Of a stretch of 64,000 nucleotides of DNA, positions 9,635 to 20,180 are shown piece by piece (the stretch's first letter is position 1; every line of letters starts with the position of its first letter). Both the position numbers and the translations under genes were made by a program. The stretch spans positions 1-64,000 of the forward strand of contig JAJECK010000025.1 in NCBI GenBank assembly GCA_022822085.1. Reading direction: 5' to 3'. The notes beneath the pieces are model-generated. The model was not told where the DNA came from. It was given only the letters and a program-made list of their open reading frames with translations, and did no database searches. Source of the DNA: Candidatus Poribacteria bacterium (GTDB lineage: Bacteria > Poribacteria > WGA-4E > WGA-3G).

Positions 9635-9664
9635 TAGGGTGGGTTCAAAACTCGCCCTATTTCT
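9635..9664. terminator. Likely bidirectional terminator between convergent genes
   Basis: TAGGGTGGG (9635-9643) pairs with CTCGCCCTA (9651-9659), a nine-pair stem with two wobbles, then TTTCTTT on the plus strand. It lies between the converging propeller gene and bioA and overlaps the bioA stop codon. Confidence 0.6.
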
Positions 9665-11015
9665 TTGTTACAACATCTATTGCACGGTAGGTAATGTCAA
9701 GCAAGGAATCCAATTCTGGAATAGATATTTGTAGAGGTGGCATCAAAACGATCGTATTGACAAGGGGTCTGAGTATTGCCCCTTGGGTAAGAGCTACTTT
9801 GCATACGCTAATACCCATTTTCGCTTCAAAAGGATACGGAACGGAGTTATCAGGATCCTCCATTATTTCTATGCCAGCAGCCATACCACATACACGTACA
9901 TCCCCAACATGTGGTAGTGAATAGAATTCTTGCAATCGCTCATTAAAGTGTCTGATTGTTACTTGGAGTCGGTCAAGTAATTTTTCTTTCTCAAAAATTG
10001 CGATATTTTCTAACGCTACCGCACAGGCTAACGGATTTCCAGTAAACGTATGACCGTGAAAGAATGTCTTGAGCTCGTTGTATTCTCCAAGGAAGGCGTT
10101 ATAGATTTCATCGGAAGTTATCGTTGCTGCAAGTGGTAAGTAGCCAGCTGCCAACCCTTTTGCCGCACATAAAATATCTGGTTTTACGTTTTCATGTTCA
10201 CATCCCCACATTTTCCCAGTGCGACCAAATCCTGTCATCACTTCATCAACAATCAGAAGGGTTTCTCTTCTTTTCGCCAATTCCGAGAGTTCTTTCAGAA
10301 ATCCCTTCGGTGAAAGAAGCATGCCTCCCGCACCTTGTATCAAAGGCTCTAAAATGATGCCTGCAATTTCGCCTGAGTAAGCAGAAAGGGCACGATCCAC
10401 TGCATTCAACCGATGGGTTTTCGTTTCATCTGCAGTAGATTTTGAGGAATGATTAGGTTCGGGATCAGAGACACGGATACTCTTGAAAAGGAGGGAATTA
10501 TAAGTCCGATGAAAACTCTCAATCCCACCGACACTCATAGCTCCGACAGTGTCTCCGTGGTAGGCTTTATCAAAGTGAATGAAGAGTTTACGTTGTGGTT
10601 GCCCTTTATGCTGCCAATACTGAAACGCTATCTTCAGCGCAATTTCTACCGCTGTTGAACCGTTGTCAGAATAAAATATCTTGTTCAGACCGACCGGTGT
10701 AATCTCTACAAGTTTTTGGGCAAGTTGAATTGCGGGGATATTACTGTAACCAAGCAGTGTTGAATGTGCAATCTTATCTAACTGATTTTTAAGCGCAGCA
10801 TTGAGATCAGGATGATTATGTCCGTGGACATTTGTCCACATAGATGCGATCCCATCAATATACCGGTTCCCCTCAATATCAACCAGATAAACACCCTCAC
10901 CGCGTTCAATGATAACAGGATCGTCTGCTAACCAATCACGCATCTGTGTAAAAGGATGCCACAGATAGTCTTTGTCCCAAGTGATTAATGTCTCTTTATC
11001 CCTTAAGTTTTGCAT
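9657..11015 (-). CDS. bioA: Adenosylmethionine-8-amino-7-oxononanoate aminotransferase (BioA)
   Basis: BioA transfers the amino group of SAM to KAPA to make DAPA in biotin synthesis, using PLP. The 452-residue protein has the class III aminotransferase layout: LWHPFTQM near residue 18 (the BioA substrate loop), YSDNGSTAVE for the cofactor phosphate, DEVMTGFGRTG with the PLP-ring Asp, and the Schiff-base lysine in AAKGLAAGY near residue 284. The length is usual. The ATG lies inside the end of the upstream ferredoxin-fusion gene (20-bp overlap), so the two are translationally coupled. No other biotin gene is in the window. The call is secure. Confidence 0.95.
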   Translation of the reverse strand: MQNLRDKETLITWDKDYLWHPFTQMRDWLADDPVIIERGEGVYLVDIEGNRYIDGIASMWTNVHGHNHPDLNAALKNQLDKIAHSTLLGYSNIPAIQLAQKLVEITPVGLNKIFYSDNGSTAVEIALKIAFQYWQHKGQPQRKLFIHFDKAYHGDTVGAMSVGGIESFHRTYNSLLFKSIRVSDPEPNHSSKSTADETKTHRLNAVDRALSAYSGEIAGIILEPLIQGAGGMLLSPKGFLKELSELAKRRETLLIVDEVMTGFGRTGKMWGCEHENVKPDILCAAKGLAAGYLPLAATITSDEIYNAFLGEYNELKTFFHGHTFTGNPLACAVALENIAIFEKEKLLDRLQVTIRHFNERLQEFYSLPHVGDVRVCGMAAGIEIMEDPDNSVPYPFEAKMGISVCKVALTQGAILRPLVNTIVLMPPLQISIPELDSLLDITYRAIDVVTKK

Positions 11016-12288
11016 AGTGAACAGTCTGTTCTAACGCGAGTTCTTCATACGTACCTTGCTTCGGCACGATAATCTCAAGTATCCTATTCTGATACTTTGA
11101 GTAGAAATCCACAGGCTGTCCTGGGATAGTAAAGATATTTCTGAAACCGTCTGGGAACGAACTGGTACGTCCAACGACCTTTTCAAACCGTGGATCAGCA
11201 AATTGCTTGGGGTTATCTTCATCCCTGGGAAGTTGTGTCTGTACAGTTACAATACTTTCTTGCGTAGGTGATGTTTCTGGAGCATAAGGGGAACTCAGAT
11301 AGACTTCATAGGCGTAATCAGGCATTCTGTCCGGTAACTCGTAAGTATCCTTGGCGGAAGAATTTGGCACCCAACGTGGGAATTCAATCTCAATACGATA
11401 ATGATCAGCAAGTTCTAATACACGATTGACCATGCCGTAGCGACGGTAACGTTCTGTAATGTCGTCGGAATATATTGCTCCCTCAGTTTGAACAGCACCG
11501 GGCATCGTTGTTCGTGGATCAACTGGAGTTTTTACCAATGCGGAACGTAGACCTTTGAGTAGTGGTGTAGCGATGAGTGAAGGAAACCATCCGTAAAATG
11601 AAGCACCATACTGTGCTTGTTCATCATCAGGTGTTGTAGTTAGTTCGTCTCTAAAGCGGAATGCGCCTTCAGCGATTGCAGCGACTACTCCTAAAAAAAT
11701 CATTAAATTACCTGATGGAGAGAATAAACTGCCGCTACCTTGCATATAGCCAATGGAGAAAAGTACGAGTGGATATAGAACCAGATTGATTAAACTGTTG
11801 ATCCCTGTAGAGATGGCACTACTGAAAACTCGAGAGTTTCCTGCCATATCTTCCAATTCCGCCTTAAATTTTGATGAGAAAGCACCAAGGATCGGTTGAC
11901 CAAGCATGGCTAATAAGCCGAAAGGTGTACGCAAAGATGTACTGACAGCATCTGGTAGCTGCACAAATTCTTCGGGAACTCCTTGCTCTTTCCCTCTTGA
12001 CTTACCGGCACCATCAGCATCGCCATCAGTCTTTTCTGGATATTCAAACGTTTCAAAGAATTTGCTATTAATATCAATGTACGATTCCCACTGACTTGGA
12101 ACTTCGCTTTGCTCATAAATCGCTTCAACGGGACATTCGTCTACACACGCAGCACAGTCAATGCATACGTTAGGGTCAATATAGAGTTGATTTTCACCGT
12201 CAACAGTGTGGATACAATCCACTGGACACACTACAACGCATGCAGTATCTTTTACATCTACGCAAGGTTCACAAATTATATACGCCAA
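10996..12288 (-). CDS. 7Fe-ferredoxin / membrane / Hsp20-like fusion protein
   Basis: Residues 1-80 match a Bacillus-type 7Fe ferredoxin: ICEPCVDVKDTACVVVCP, then IDPNVCIDCAACVDECP, ending VPSQWESYI, with cysteines for one 3Fe-4S and one 4Fe-4S cluster. The next part (about 80-260) carries two or three membrane segments (LINLVLYPLVLFSIGYM; LMIFLGVVAAIAEGAF). The C-terminal 130 residues look like an alpha-crystallin/Hsp20 sandwich (YEVYLSS, GRTSSFPDGFRNIFTIPG, RILEIIVPKQ). The start is placed at TTG 12288 because it gives the standard LAYIICEP opening and has AAAGGAGG ten bases upstream; the longer GTG start at 12318 would translate through that RBS. Such a fusion is odd. It could be a membrane-tethered electron carrier, and coupling to bioA is suggestive only. 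Confidence 0.75.
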   Translation of the reverse strand: MAYIICEPCVDVKDTACVVVCPVDCIHTVDGENQLYIDPNVCIDCAACVDECPVEAIYEQSEVPSQWESYIDINSKFFETFEYPEKTDGDADGAGKSRGKEQGVPEEFVQLPDAVSTSLRTPFGLLAMLGQPILGAFSSKFKAELEDMAGNSRVFSSAISTGINSLINLVLYPLVLFSIGYMQGSGSLFSPSGNLMIFLGVVAAIAEGAFRFRDELTTTPDDEQAQYGASFYGWFPSLIATPLLKGLRSALVKTPVDPRTTMPGAVQTEGAIYSDDITERYRRYGMVNRVLELADHYRIEIEFPRWVPNSSAKDTYELPDRMPDYAYEVYLSSPYAPETSPTQESIVTVQTQLPRDEDNPKQFADPRFEKVVGRTSSFPDGFRNIFTIPGQPVDFYSKYQNRILEIIVPKQGTYEELALEQTVHYAKLKG

Positions 12289-12429
12289 TTCTATCTTCCC
12301 TCCTTTATTAGGATACACCTATTGTAATTATACCACAAAGAGATGTAGATAGCAAGTTGAAAAACAGACATGACACGGTTCGGAGTTCTATTCTACTATG
12401 ATATTGTGAAACAACTTATACAATAATAC

Positions 12430-12459
12430 TTGAATAACATTTTGAAATTGTGATAAAAT
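12430..12459 (+). promoter_or_regulatory. Candidate sigma-70 promoter for the WD40-cohesin genes
   Basis: TTGAAT (12430-12435) and TAAAAT (12454-12459) are 18 bases apart, about 75 bases before the first WD40-cohesin start at 12536. The GGAGG at 12518 is 13 bases from that ATG. Confidence 0.45.
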
Positions 12460-12535
12460 TCAGGCAGAAGAATCCTTACATCTATTTCTTCACATATTTA
12501 ATACTTTCCCGATACATGGAGGCATCATATCCAGT

Positions 12536-15184
12536 ATGAATAAGCATGTCCCCGTAATCACATTCTTTTTCTTTATTTTTTCTGTACTGCTACCACAAGT
12601 TTTCGGGAGTGGTCCCAGCCCACCACCACGTGCATTGCCTGATGGGGCAATGATGCGAATTGGACAAGGACAAGGTGTCGATTTCGCTTTTTCACCAGAT
12701 GGTAACAAGATCGCTATTGCCTGCTCAATTATAGGAATTTGGATCCATGATGTGCATACAGGTGAGGAGATTGAGTTATTAACTGGACATACGGATGCGG
12801 TCACTTCTGTTGCGTATTCACCGGATGGAACAACGCTTGCAAGTGGGAGTTACGATAAAACAGTACGATTGTGGGATGCTGATACTTATGAACTACGTGC
12901 AACGCTAAATGGACATACGGGTGATACCAATGCAATAGCATTTTCACCAGACGGAACAACACTTGCCACAGGGGCAAGTAGAAGCAGTGAAATACGTAGA
13001 GCCGGACCATTTGTGCAGGAAGAAAAAGTAGTGGAAGTGATTGATAGCACTATTCGGTTGTGGGATGTTGCTACTGGTAAACACAAGAGAACCTTAACTG
13101 GACATTCAGGGTGGATTACAGATCTAACTTATTCCTCCGATGGAGCAATACTGGCAAGTGCAAGTACTGATGGTACAATCCGTTTATGGGATGGAATCAC
13201 TGGAAAAGATAAAAATACCTTTAAAGGACACACTGGAAATGTGCCTTTAGTCCTGTTTTCGCCGGATAACAAACGGCTTGTCAGTTGGGGATATGATGCA
13301 ACTGTTCGATTATGGGATACGGATACCGGTAAACAGATAACACTAATTAGCGATATTCATTACAAAGCAGTGACGCTTTCACCAGATGGCAAAACTTTTG
13401 TCTGTGGGCAAGGTAAAGGAAATGCCACTATTAGATTGTGGGATACTCACACTGGAAAACAAAAGGCAGAACTGAAACATCTGTTCACTGACATTTTCTC
13501 AGTAGTATTTTCACCTGACGGTTCAAAACTTGTCACCACTGAAGACTGGCAAAATAAGAACATTCGGTATTGGGATTTAAACAGTAGCGAATTTCAGACT
13601 GTCCTGAAAGGAGATCCACATCTGGTTCACTCCCCACAAAGACCACATCCAGTTCAAGTTGCTGCGGGAACTGGATGGAATGCACGACTTCAGTATTCGC
13701 CAGATGGAAACACACTCGCCAGTTGGAGTTATGATGAAATTCGGCTATGGAGCGCACAAACAGGAGAGCAGAAAGCGAAGATGTCTTATCCTCGTCAACG
13801 GGATCATCGGTATGGCAGCCCCTTTGTCGTATATTCTTCGGATGGCAAGGCACTTGTTTGCGGAAACGGCACAACAAAAATATGGATCTTTGATGCCGAC
13901 ACATACAAGTTTCGGACTACACTGAATGGGCATACAGCACATATCAATAAAGTCGCACTTTCACCAGATGGTACAATGTTTGCAAGTGCAAATGCAAGTA
14001 AACGGATTGCAAGTGCAAGCAAAGGCAAAACAATAAGACTCTGGGATATTCGAACCGGTGAGCAGCGCGCAATACTTAACGGACATGCGGATGTGGTTCA
14101 CGATTTAGCATTCTCACCGGATGCAACAATGCTGGCAAGTAGTAGTTCGGATAAAACTGTGCTTATCTGGGATGTTCAAAGTGGTGAAGTCCTAAGAAGG
14201 CTTGTGGGACATACAGATGCAGTTAGTAGATTAGTGTTTTCGCCCGATGGAGAATCACTTGCAAGTGGGAGTAAAGAAGTTATTGTGTGGAATGCAACAA
14301 CAGGAAGAAAAAGGTACGCTGTTAAAGGTCCCGCATCTATAGCGTTTTCAAAAGATGGGAAAACACTTGTTACTGGCGACGAGTGGGAGATTCACCTATG
14401 GGATGCACTCACAGGAAAACACAAAAAAACACTCTCAGGACATCTGGATAAGAGTTGGCGTTTAGCATTCTCACCAGATGGCAAATATATCGTCAGTAGT
14501 GGTGAAACTGTGCAGTTATGGGACGCAAACACTGGGAAAAACCTGTCCACTCTCTCTGAAAAATTCGGTTTGGGAACCATTGCGTTTGCTGCTGATGGGA
14601 CGATTCTTGCTGGAACGTCGGGGGGCACAATTGAGTTGTGGGATATTCTATTGCATCAACACTTCGCTACCCATCGTGGACATAGTGAGTATGCCACTTC
14701 AATAGCAATTTCACCGCAGGATAGCACTATAGCAACCGCAAGTTATGATGGAACAATTGTTATATGGCATCCTGCGCATACAAAGGATCAATTCACTTTT
14801 ACGAAAATAATTCCTTCGTCTAACTCACCTAATGTAGGCGATCAATTGACATTCAGTATTGAGATTACGGGAGCAGAAAACGTGGCAGGATACCAGTTAA
14901 GTTTGAAATTTGACGGGACCACACTTCAATATATCTCCAGTGCTAATGGAGATTTCCTTCCCAGTAACGCTTTCTTCATGAAACCGATTATTAAGGATTC
15001 CCAGTTGACACTTGCCGCAACCGCACTCACAGACGTAGGAAATGGGGACGGTACACTCGCTACCTTAACCTTTAAAGTCCTTGCTGCTAATTCTTTATCC
15101 TTGAATATAATAGATTTAATCCTTTCTGACAAAGACGGTAAACGTATACGTGCAACAGTTAAAGGAATGGAGGAAACTAAATGA
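12536..15184 (+). CDS. Secreted WD40-repeat protein with C-terminal cohesin domain
   Basis: An 882-residue protein with a signal peptide at residues 1-23. From residue 45 to 745 run about sixteen WD40-type units, each of the form (V/I)AFSPDG-TTLASGS-D-TIRLWD-TGK-xxLxGHT, enough for two propellers. Residues about 755-880 form a cohesin-like module (NSPNVGDQLTFSIEITGAE, YQLSLKFDGTTLQY, GNGDGTLATLTFKV). Cohesins bind dockerins and build extracellular complexes such as cellulosomes. There is no dockerin in this protein, unlike the next two. The stop overlaps the next start by four bases (ATGA at 15181), so the two are one transcript. The protein is probably exported; its ligand is unknown. Confidence 0.88.
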   Translation: MNKHVPVITFFFFIFSVLLPQVFGSGPSPPPRALPDGAMMRIGQGQGVDFAFSPDGNKIAIACSIIGIWIHDVHTGEEIELLTGHTDAVTSVAYSPDGTTLASGSYDKTVRLWDADTYELRATLNGHTGDTNAIAFSPDGTTLATGASRSSEIRRAGPFVQEEKVVEVIDSTIRLWDVATGKHKRTLTGHSGWITDLTYSSDGAILASASTDGTIRLWDGITGKDKNTFKGHTGNVPLVLFSPDNKRLVSWGYDATVRLWDTDTGKQITLISDIHYKAVTLSPDGKTFVCGQGKGNATIRLWDTHTGKQKAELKHLFTDIFSVVFSPDGSKLVTTEDWQNKNIRYWDLNSSEFQTVLKGDPHLVHSPQRPHPVQVAAGTGWNARLQYSPDGNTLASWSYDEIRLWSAQTGEQKAKMSYPRQRDHRYGSPFVVYSSDGKALVCGNGTTKIWIFDADTYKFRTTLNGHTAHINKVALSPDGTMFASANASKRIASASKGKTIRLWDIRTGEQRAILNGHADVVHDLAFSPDATMLASSSSDKTVLIWDVQSGEVLRRLVGHTDAVSRLVFSPDGESLASGSKEVIVWNATTGRKRYAVKGPASIAFSKDGKTLVTGDEWEIHLWDALTGKHKKTLSGHLDKSWRLAFSPDGKYIVSSGETVQLWDANTGKNLSTLSEKFGLGTIAFAADGTILAGTSGGTIELWDILLHQHFATHRGHSEYATSIAISPQDSTIATASYDGTIVIWHPAHTKDQFTFTKIIPSSNSPNVGDQLTFSIEITGAENVAGYQLSLKFDGTTLQYISSANGDFLPSNAFFMKPIIKDSQLTLAATALTDVGNGDGTLATLTFKVLAANSLSLNIIDLILSDKDGKRIRATVKGMEETK

Positions 15185-18100
15185 AAACCTTAAGTTTTAT
15201 TGGCATAACATTTCTGGTGCTTTTGGTAATGTTACCAAACGTCGGTGCTGAAGATTCTTCGCAGTGGTCACTACCTGAAAATGCTACTGCACGTATCGGT
15301 AGTGGACAGATAATTGATATTGCATATTCTCCAGATGGGAAACTACTGGCTGTTGGTACATTGATTGGAACGTGGCTGCATGATGCAAGCACAGGTGAAC
15401 AACTGGCACTACTCACCGGACATACGAATGAAGATTTTATAGGGTTTTCAGGTAACCCTCCTCATGACTCAACCCTATCATTTTCACCTGATGGGAAAAT
15501 GCTCGCAAGTCCTTGTTGGGATGGAAAAGTTCGTATCTGGAATTTACAAGATCGGAAACTAATAACTACAATTAAGGGATATTGGCGTTCAGCGTTGTTT
15601 TCACCAGATGGGGAAAAATTAGCTACCGGAGAATTCCTATGGAATACACACGAATTTGAACAGATTAGTTCTCTGGCAAGGCGTAACCGTGGAGCAAAAG
15701 CATTCACCTTCTCCCCCGACGGTTCTATTCTCATAACTGGTGTTGGCAAGGAAATTAGTTTGTGGGACATAAAAACTGAACAACGCAAAACAATTGATGT
15801 AGGTGAAAAAGCATTTATCAATTCGGTTGTATATTCACCGGATGGAACCACACTCGCAAGCGGCGGGATGTGGGATAACTCTATCAACTTGTGGAACGCA
15901 AATACCGCTGAAAGGAAAGCAATCCTTACAGGACACAAAAGAATTGTAAAATCAGTAGCATATTCACAGGATGGAAAATTGCTCGCAAGTTCCTGTTGGG
16001 ACATGATCCGATTGTGGGATGCAGAAACAGGGCAGCATAGATTAACCATTCCAAATCCTGGGGCACTATTTACCAAAATAGTATTCGCACCAGATGGCAC
16101 ATCACTTACAAGTGTAAGTGCCAACGGTAAAATCCAAACTTGGGATGTGAAAACCGGACGACACAAAGGTGTTTTGACACATGTGCATAATATCTATTCT
16201 ATGCTGCCTTCACCCGATGGTAAAAACATTGCAACTGGACTGCACGGAGATCTACTCCTTTGGAATACTAACACTCAGCAGCCAAAGTCTCTCTTCACAG
16301 TTCACACAGAATATATCACTCCCTTACTATTCTCACCTGATGGAAAAACACTTACTTGTGTTAAGAGCAATATAGAAAACGTTGCACTACTGCATTATGA
16401 CATGCAAACCGGACAACACAAAGAGGCTTTTGCTTTACAATTAGATAACGTCTATTCAAGAACTCTCTCACCTGATGGAAAAAAACTTGCTTTAAAAATA
16501 GGGCACAGTACTATACAATTATGGGATACAGGTGCAGGCAAACAGATAGCAAACATGACAAAACCTGAAGGTATGTTCTCAAATATGATATTCTCGCCAG
16601 ATAGTAGCCTATTCGTAACCGGAGATAATTCAGGTGCAATTGAGTTATGGGATGCTGTTACTGGACAACACAAATCAGTGCTTACAACACTGGAGGGAGG
16701 AACAGACTCGTTAGTGTTCTCAGCAGATGGGAAAATACTCGCAACCACGAACGGAAGAGAAACTAAACTGTGGAACATAGAAACTGGATCCCAAAATCCC
16801 TCTACTATTAACGTTTTTGAAAAAATGTCCGGTTTTTTTTCGTTAGCCTTCTCCACAGATGGGACAATATTCGCAAGTGGCAGTTATGATGGCAAGATCC
16901 ATATATGGGATACAAGAACTGGGCTCCTCATGGATACCCTTATTGGACATACAGGTGCTATTGAATCATTAGTGTTCCTCCCTCAACAAAAAAACGCAAC
17001 TGCAACCAATGTACAATCCGAAACAACTTTAACAAGTAGGAGTCGTGATGGGACGGTTCTTCTGTGGGAGGTCAGACCTTATGTTGAAACAGACACGTTC
17101 ATTAAGATTACGCCGCCTCATATAGAATTACCCAATGTCGGTGAACAGGTGAAAGTAAACATAGACATTGAGAAAGGAAAGGATGTATGTGGATACAATA
17201 TTACTATGGAATTTGATGAGACAATACTCCGTTACATCTCAACTGAAAACGGTAATTATCTTCCAAGTGACACACCCGTGGATGTATCATTGAAGCCTTC
17301 TTGGATTCGTGAACCAAATCAGCTTAAAATTGTAAAATCAGATTCTCCTAATAGTGGAAAAGATGGTAATGGAACCCTGGCAACTGTTACGTTTGAAGTT
17401 CTTGAACAGAAATCTTCAACCATAACGCTTCCAGTAGCGCGGCTACAATCTCAAGATGGTAGCCTTGCCTGTCCGACTGTAATTAACAGCACCATGCAAA
17501 AATCAACACAAGTGAAAGCAGGCCCTTTAAACACTACCCAAGTGCCTTTACCTGAAGGTGTGAAGGCACGTTTGGGGAAAGGCACAATCCTTGATTTAAA
17601 GTTCTCACCCGATAACACACGACTTGCAGTAGCGAGTTCAATTGGAATTTGGATCTATGACGTTACCGCTGGCAAAGAACAATCACTATTTACTGATAAC
17701 GCTGCCGGTGCTATTAAAATCGCATTCTCTTCTGATGGAAAATATATAGCGAGTAGTTGCTCTGATCGCACCACTCGAGTGTGGAATACTTTAAATGGAC
17801 AAGTGCTGAGATCTTTTGACATGAGTCGCATGTGGAGTAATTCCGTATCGTTTTCATCAGATGGACGCACGCTTGCAAATGATGTGGAGTTATGGGATTA
17901 TCATACAGGCCAACATAAAGCATCTCTTAAGTGGGGGCATTCTGATCGTGTACAAGCGATGACTTTTTCACCTGACAGCAAAATGCTTGTCACTACGACA
18001 CGAAGGGGCAATGTTCGGTTATGGGGTCCTACGTCTGGAAAACAAATTGCTCTGTTACATCAAGGAGTGGAAACGACTTCGCAAAACCCTAAAGTAGCCT

Positions 18101-19992
18101 TTTCTTCAGACAGCAACAAAATTGCTGCAATCGTGTCTGCACGTAATGTCGCAAATGGTTCAATTATGCTATGGAACACACAGACCCATGAATTGATAAA
18201 ATCTGTTTCTCAAAGAAGCAGTTCAAAAATATACTTAGCCACAGATTTTGCTGATGTAGGAGATCCAATCGTCGTTGTCAAAGAAGGGACAAAACTCTAT
18301 ATCCAGAATATCATTACAGATGAAAACATTACAATGTTTGATGAGAATAATGAGCATGTCCATATTGCTGAACTTTCATCAGATACATCCATGCTCGCAA
18401 CTGCAGGAAACAGTGGAGAAATCCGAATATGGGATGTTGCAACCGGTAAACTTGACACAACACTCACAGGACATACGCGTGCGGTAACCTCAGTGGCGAT
18501 ATCGTCTGATGGAACAACTTTGGTAACCGCAAACCGTGACCAGCCGATGCAGTTGTGGGATACACTTACGTTAAAAAACAAACGGAGAATTCAAGTGGGA
18601 AGACCACCTTATTCTGTTTCAGCCGTGGCGTTTTCACCAGACGAAACTATCCTTGCAAGTGGCACCTATGAGGATATTGTACTATGGGATACAGATACCT
18701 TACAAAAAACTGCAACTCTGAAAGGGCATAGAGGACAAATAAAAACTATTGTTTTTTCACCTGATGGACGAACACTTGCAGCATTTGGTAGATATGACAA
18801 GACTATCCAATTGTGGAATGTAACTACCGGAGAGGAAAAAATCAAACTTAATGGGCATGCTGAAAAGATTTTGTCTTTGGCATTTTCTCCAGATGGTACA
18901 CTAATCGCTACTGCTGAAACTTTATCACAAGAGGAATACGCAATCCGACTCTGGGATGCCGAAACTGGTGAGAATATTGCTGCCTTCGCAAATATAGTTA
19001 ATGCCCGAAGCGGGAAACAACTACCTGTCAGGGCTGTTGCATTTTCGCCAGATGGAAAAGTTGTTGCCAGTTTAGATCTCAGCACAGACATTCAATTGTG
19101 GGATGTAGAAACAAAAAAACATAAATCTACGTTAAATGTGAATGTTATGGATATTTATGGCAATTATGATGAAAATATGGCTATTGCATTTTCACCAGAT
19201 GGAACAACCTTGGTTGGCACAGGTTTAGGCTTGGTTGGCACAGATTTACGATCAACAATAAATGTTTGGGATGTGAATACAGGAAAACATCAAAATGCCT
19301 TGCATGGACATACAGGTCAGGTCACTTCTCTTGAATATACAGCAGATGGTACGACACTTGTAAGTGGTAGTGCAGATGGTACCGCGCTTTTTTGGGAAAT
19401 GAGGACATCCCCCGTCACACGCATGAATATTGATCCAGATACCGTAGAATCTCCACTTATTGGTAAACAACTCACCTTTCACATTAACATAACCGATGCC
19501 AAAAGTGTTAACGGTTATCAATTTATCTTAAAGTATGATCCTACAACATTACGATACGTTTCTAATCCCAAAATTGAAAACATCAATACTACACCCCCTG
19601 TTGTAGAAGAAAATACCATTACGTTCACCGGTAATGCATCGTCAGGGACTACCATAAAAGATGGTTCAATCGCTACCGTAACATTTGAAGTGATTAAGCG
19701 GGCAGATGTAGTCCTGACGATAACAGAAGCACACCTTACACACAGTGATGGCAGCCGTTCAAATCCGGTGGTTGGTCGAGCAAAAGTCGTTGAACCCCCA
19801 CGTATACCAGAAGATGTTAACCGTGATTGGCAAATAGATGCTACAGACCTTGAATTCGTCTCATCACGCCTCGGACAGAAAGGAAAGGACAATCCTGCTG
19901 ATGTCAACAAAGATGGCATTGTGGATATAGCAGACCTCGTCTTGATCAGAAATGCATTATATGGACCGAAGGCGGAATCAGATACAGATTGA
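15181..19992 (+). CDS. Giant secreted WD40-cohesin-WD40-cohesin-dockerin protein
   Basis: The 1603-residue protein starts with a signal peptide (residues 1-20, ending NVGA). By my count residues 43-630 hold 14 WD40 units, 638-780 a cohesin, 800-1405 another 14 units, 1410-1535 a second cohesin, and 1543-1600 a dockerin. Each 14-unit block would make two seven-bladed propellers. The dockerin shows paired calcium-binding F-hands (DVNRDWQIDATDLEF and DVNKDGIVDIADLVLIRNAL). The second WD40 block opens with LPEGVKARLGKG, almost the same as the opening of the first (LPENATARIGSG), so the halves arose by internal duplication. It overlaps the upstream gene by four bases. A protein with both cohesins and a dockerin could chain or cross-link; that is inference. 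Confidence 0.9.
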   Translation: MKTLSFIGITFLVLLVMLPNVGAEDSSQWSLPENATARIGSGQIIDIAYSPDGKLLAVGTLIGTWLHDASTGEQLALLTGHTNEDFIGFSGNPPHDSTLSFSPDGKMLASPCWDGKVRIWNLQDRKLITTIKGYWRSALFSPDGEKLATGEFLWNTHEFEQISSLARRNRGAKAFTFSPDGSILITGVGKEISLWDIKTEQRKTIDVGEKAFINSVVYSPDGTTLASGGMWDNSINLWNANTAERKAILTGHKRIVKSVAYSQDGKLLASSCWDMIRLWDAETGQHRLTIPNPGALFTKIVFAPDGTSLTSVSANGKIQTWDVKTGRHKGVLTHVHNIYSMLPSPDGKNIATGLHGDLLLWNTNTQQPKSLFTVHTEYITPLLFSPDGKTLTCVKSNIENVALLHYDMQTGQHKEAFALQLDNVYSRTLSPDGKKLALKIGHSTIQLWDTGAGKQIANMTKPEGMFSNMIFSPDSSLFVTGDNSGAIELWDAVTGQHKSVLTTLEGGTDSLVFSADGKILATTNGRETKLWNIETGSQNPSTINVFEKMSGFFSLAFSTDGTIFASGSYDGKIHIWDTRTGLLMDTLIGHTGAIESLVFLPQQKNATATNVQSETTLTSRSRDGTVLLWEVRPYVETDTFIKITPPHIELPNVGEQVKVNIDIEKGKDVCGYNITMEFDETILRYISTENGNYLPSDTPVDVSLKPSWIREPNQLKIVKSDSPNSGKDGNGTLATVTFEVLEQKSSTITLPVARLQSQDGSLACPTVINSTMQKSTQVKAGPLNTTQVPLPEGVKARLGKGTILDLKFSPDNTRLAVASSIGIWIYDVTAGKEQSLFTDNAAGAIKIAFSSDGKYIASSCSDRTTRVWNTLNGQVLRSFDMSRMWSNSVSFSSDGRTLANDVELWDYHTGQHKASLKWGHSDRVQAMTFSPDSKMLVTTTRRGNVRLWGPTSGKQIALLHQGVETTSQNPKVAFSSDSNKIAAIVSARNVANGSIMLWNTQTHELIKSVSQRSSSKIYLATDFADVGDPIVVVKEGTKLYIQNIITDENITMFDENNEHVHIAELSSDTSMLATAGNSGEIRIWDVATGKLDTTLTGHTRAVTSVAISSDGTTLVTANRDQPMQLWDTLTLKNKRRIQVGRPPYSVSAVAFSPDETILASGTYEDIVLWDTDTLQKTATLKGHRGQIKTIVFSPDGRTLAAFGRYDKTIQLWNVTTGEEKIKLNGHAEKILSLAFSPDGTLIATAETLSQEEYAIRLWDAETGENIAAFANIVNARSGKQLPVRAVAFSPDGKVVASLDLSTDIQLWDVETKKHKSTLNVNVMDIYGNYDENMAIAFSPDGTTLVGTGLGLVGTDLRSTINVWDVNTGKHQNALHGHTGQVTSLEYTADGTTLVSGSADGTALFWEMRTSPVTRMNIDPDTVESPLIGKQLTFHINITDAKSVNGYQFILKYDPTTLRYVSNPKIENINTTPPVVEENTITFTGNASSGTTIKDGSIATVTFEVIKRADVVLTITEAHLTHSDGSRSNPVVGRAKVVEPPRIPEDVNRDWQIDATDLEFVSSRLGQKGKDNPADVNKDGIVDIADLVLIRNALYGPKAESDTD

Positions 19993-20180
19993 CGTTTTTA
20001 TAAAATTCAGTTTGTCTTCAAAATGAGAACCTAACATGCACGTTTTAGTACACTGGATGGACTTTTCTGTGCAAGTTTTCCGGTCTGTGTAGGTAAATAC
20101 ATACTTTAAAAGGTTATGCAGGTTGGCATATAAATTGCTTATTACATATATAGTAAAATGGTATTCGGAGGAAAATAACC

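Noticed and set aside
9657-12288. A biotin gene cluster
   Set aside because: Only bioA is present; bioB, bioD and bioF are absent, so no cluster can be claimed.
12801-13086. Long minus-strand open frames under the WD40 genes
   Set aside because: They are antisense shadows of repeated SPDG and LWD codons; no RBS and no family match.
15462-16166. A 234-codon antisense frame in the second WD40 gene
   Set aside because: It repeats the same periodic pattern as the sense WD40 units and lacks a start signal, so it is not taken as a gene.
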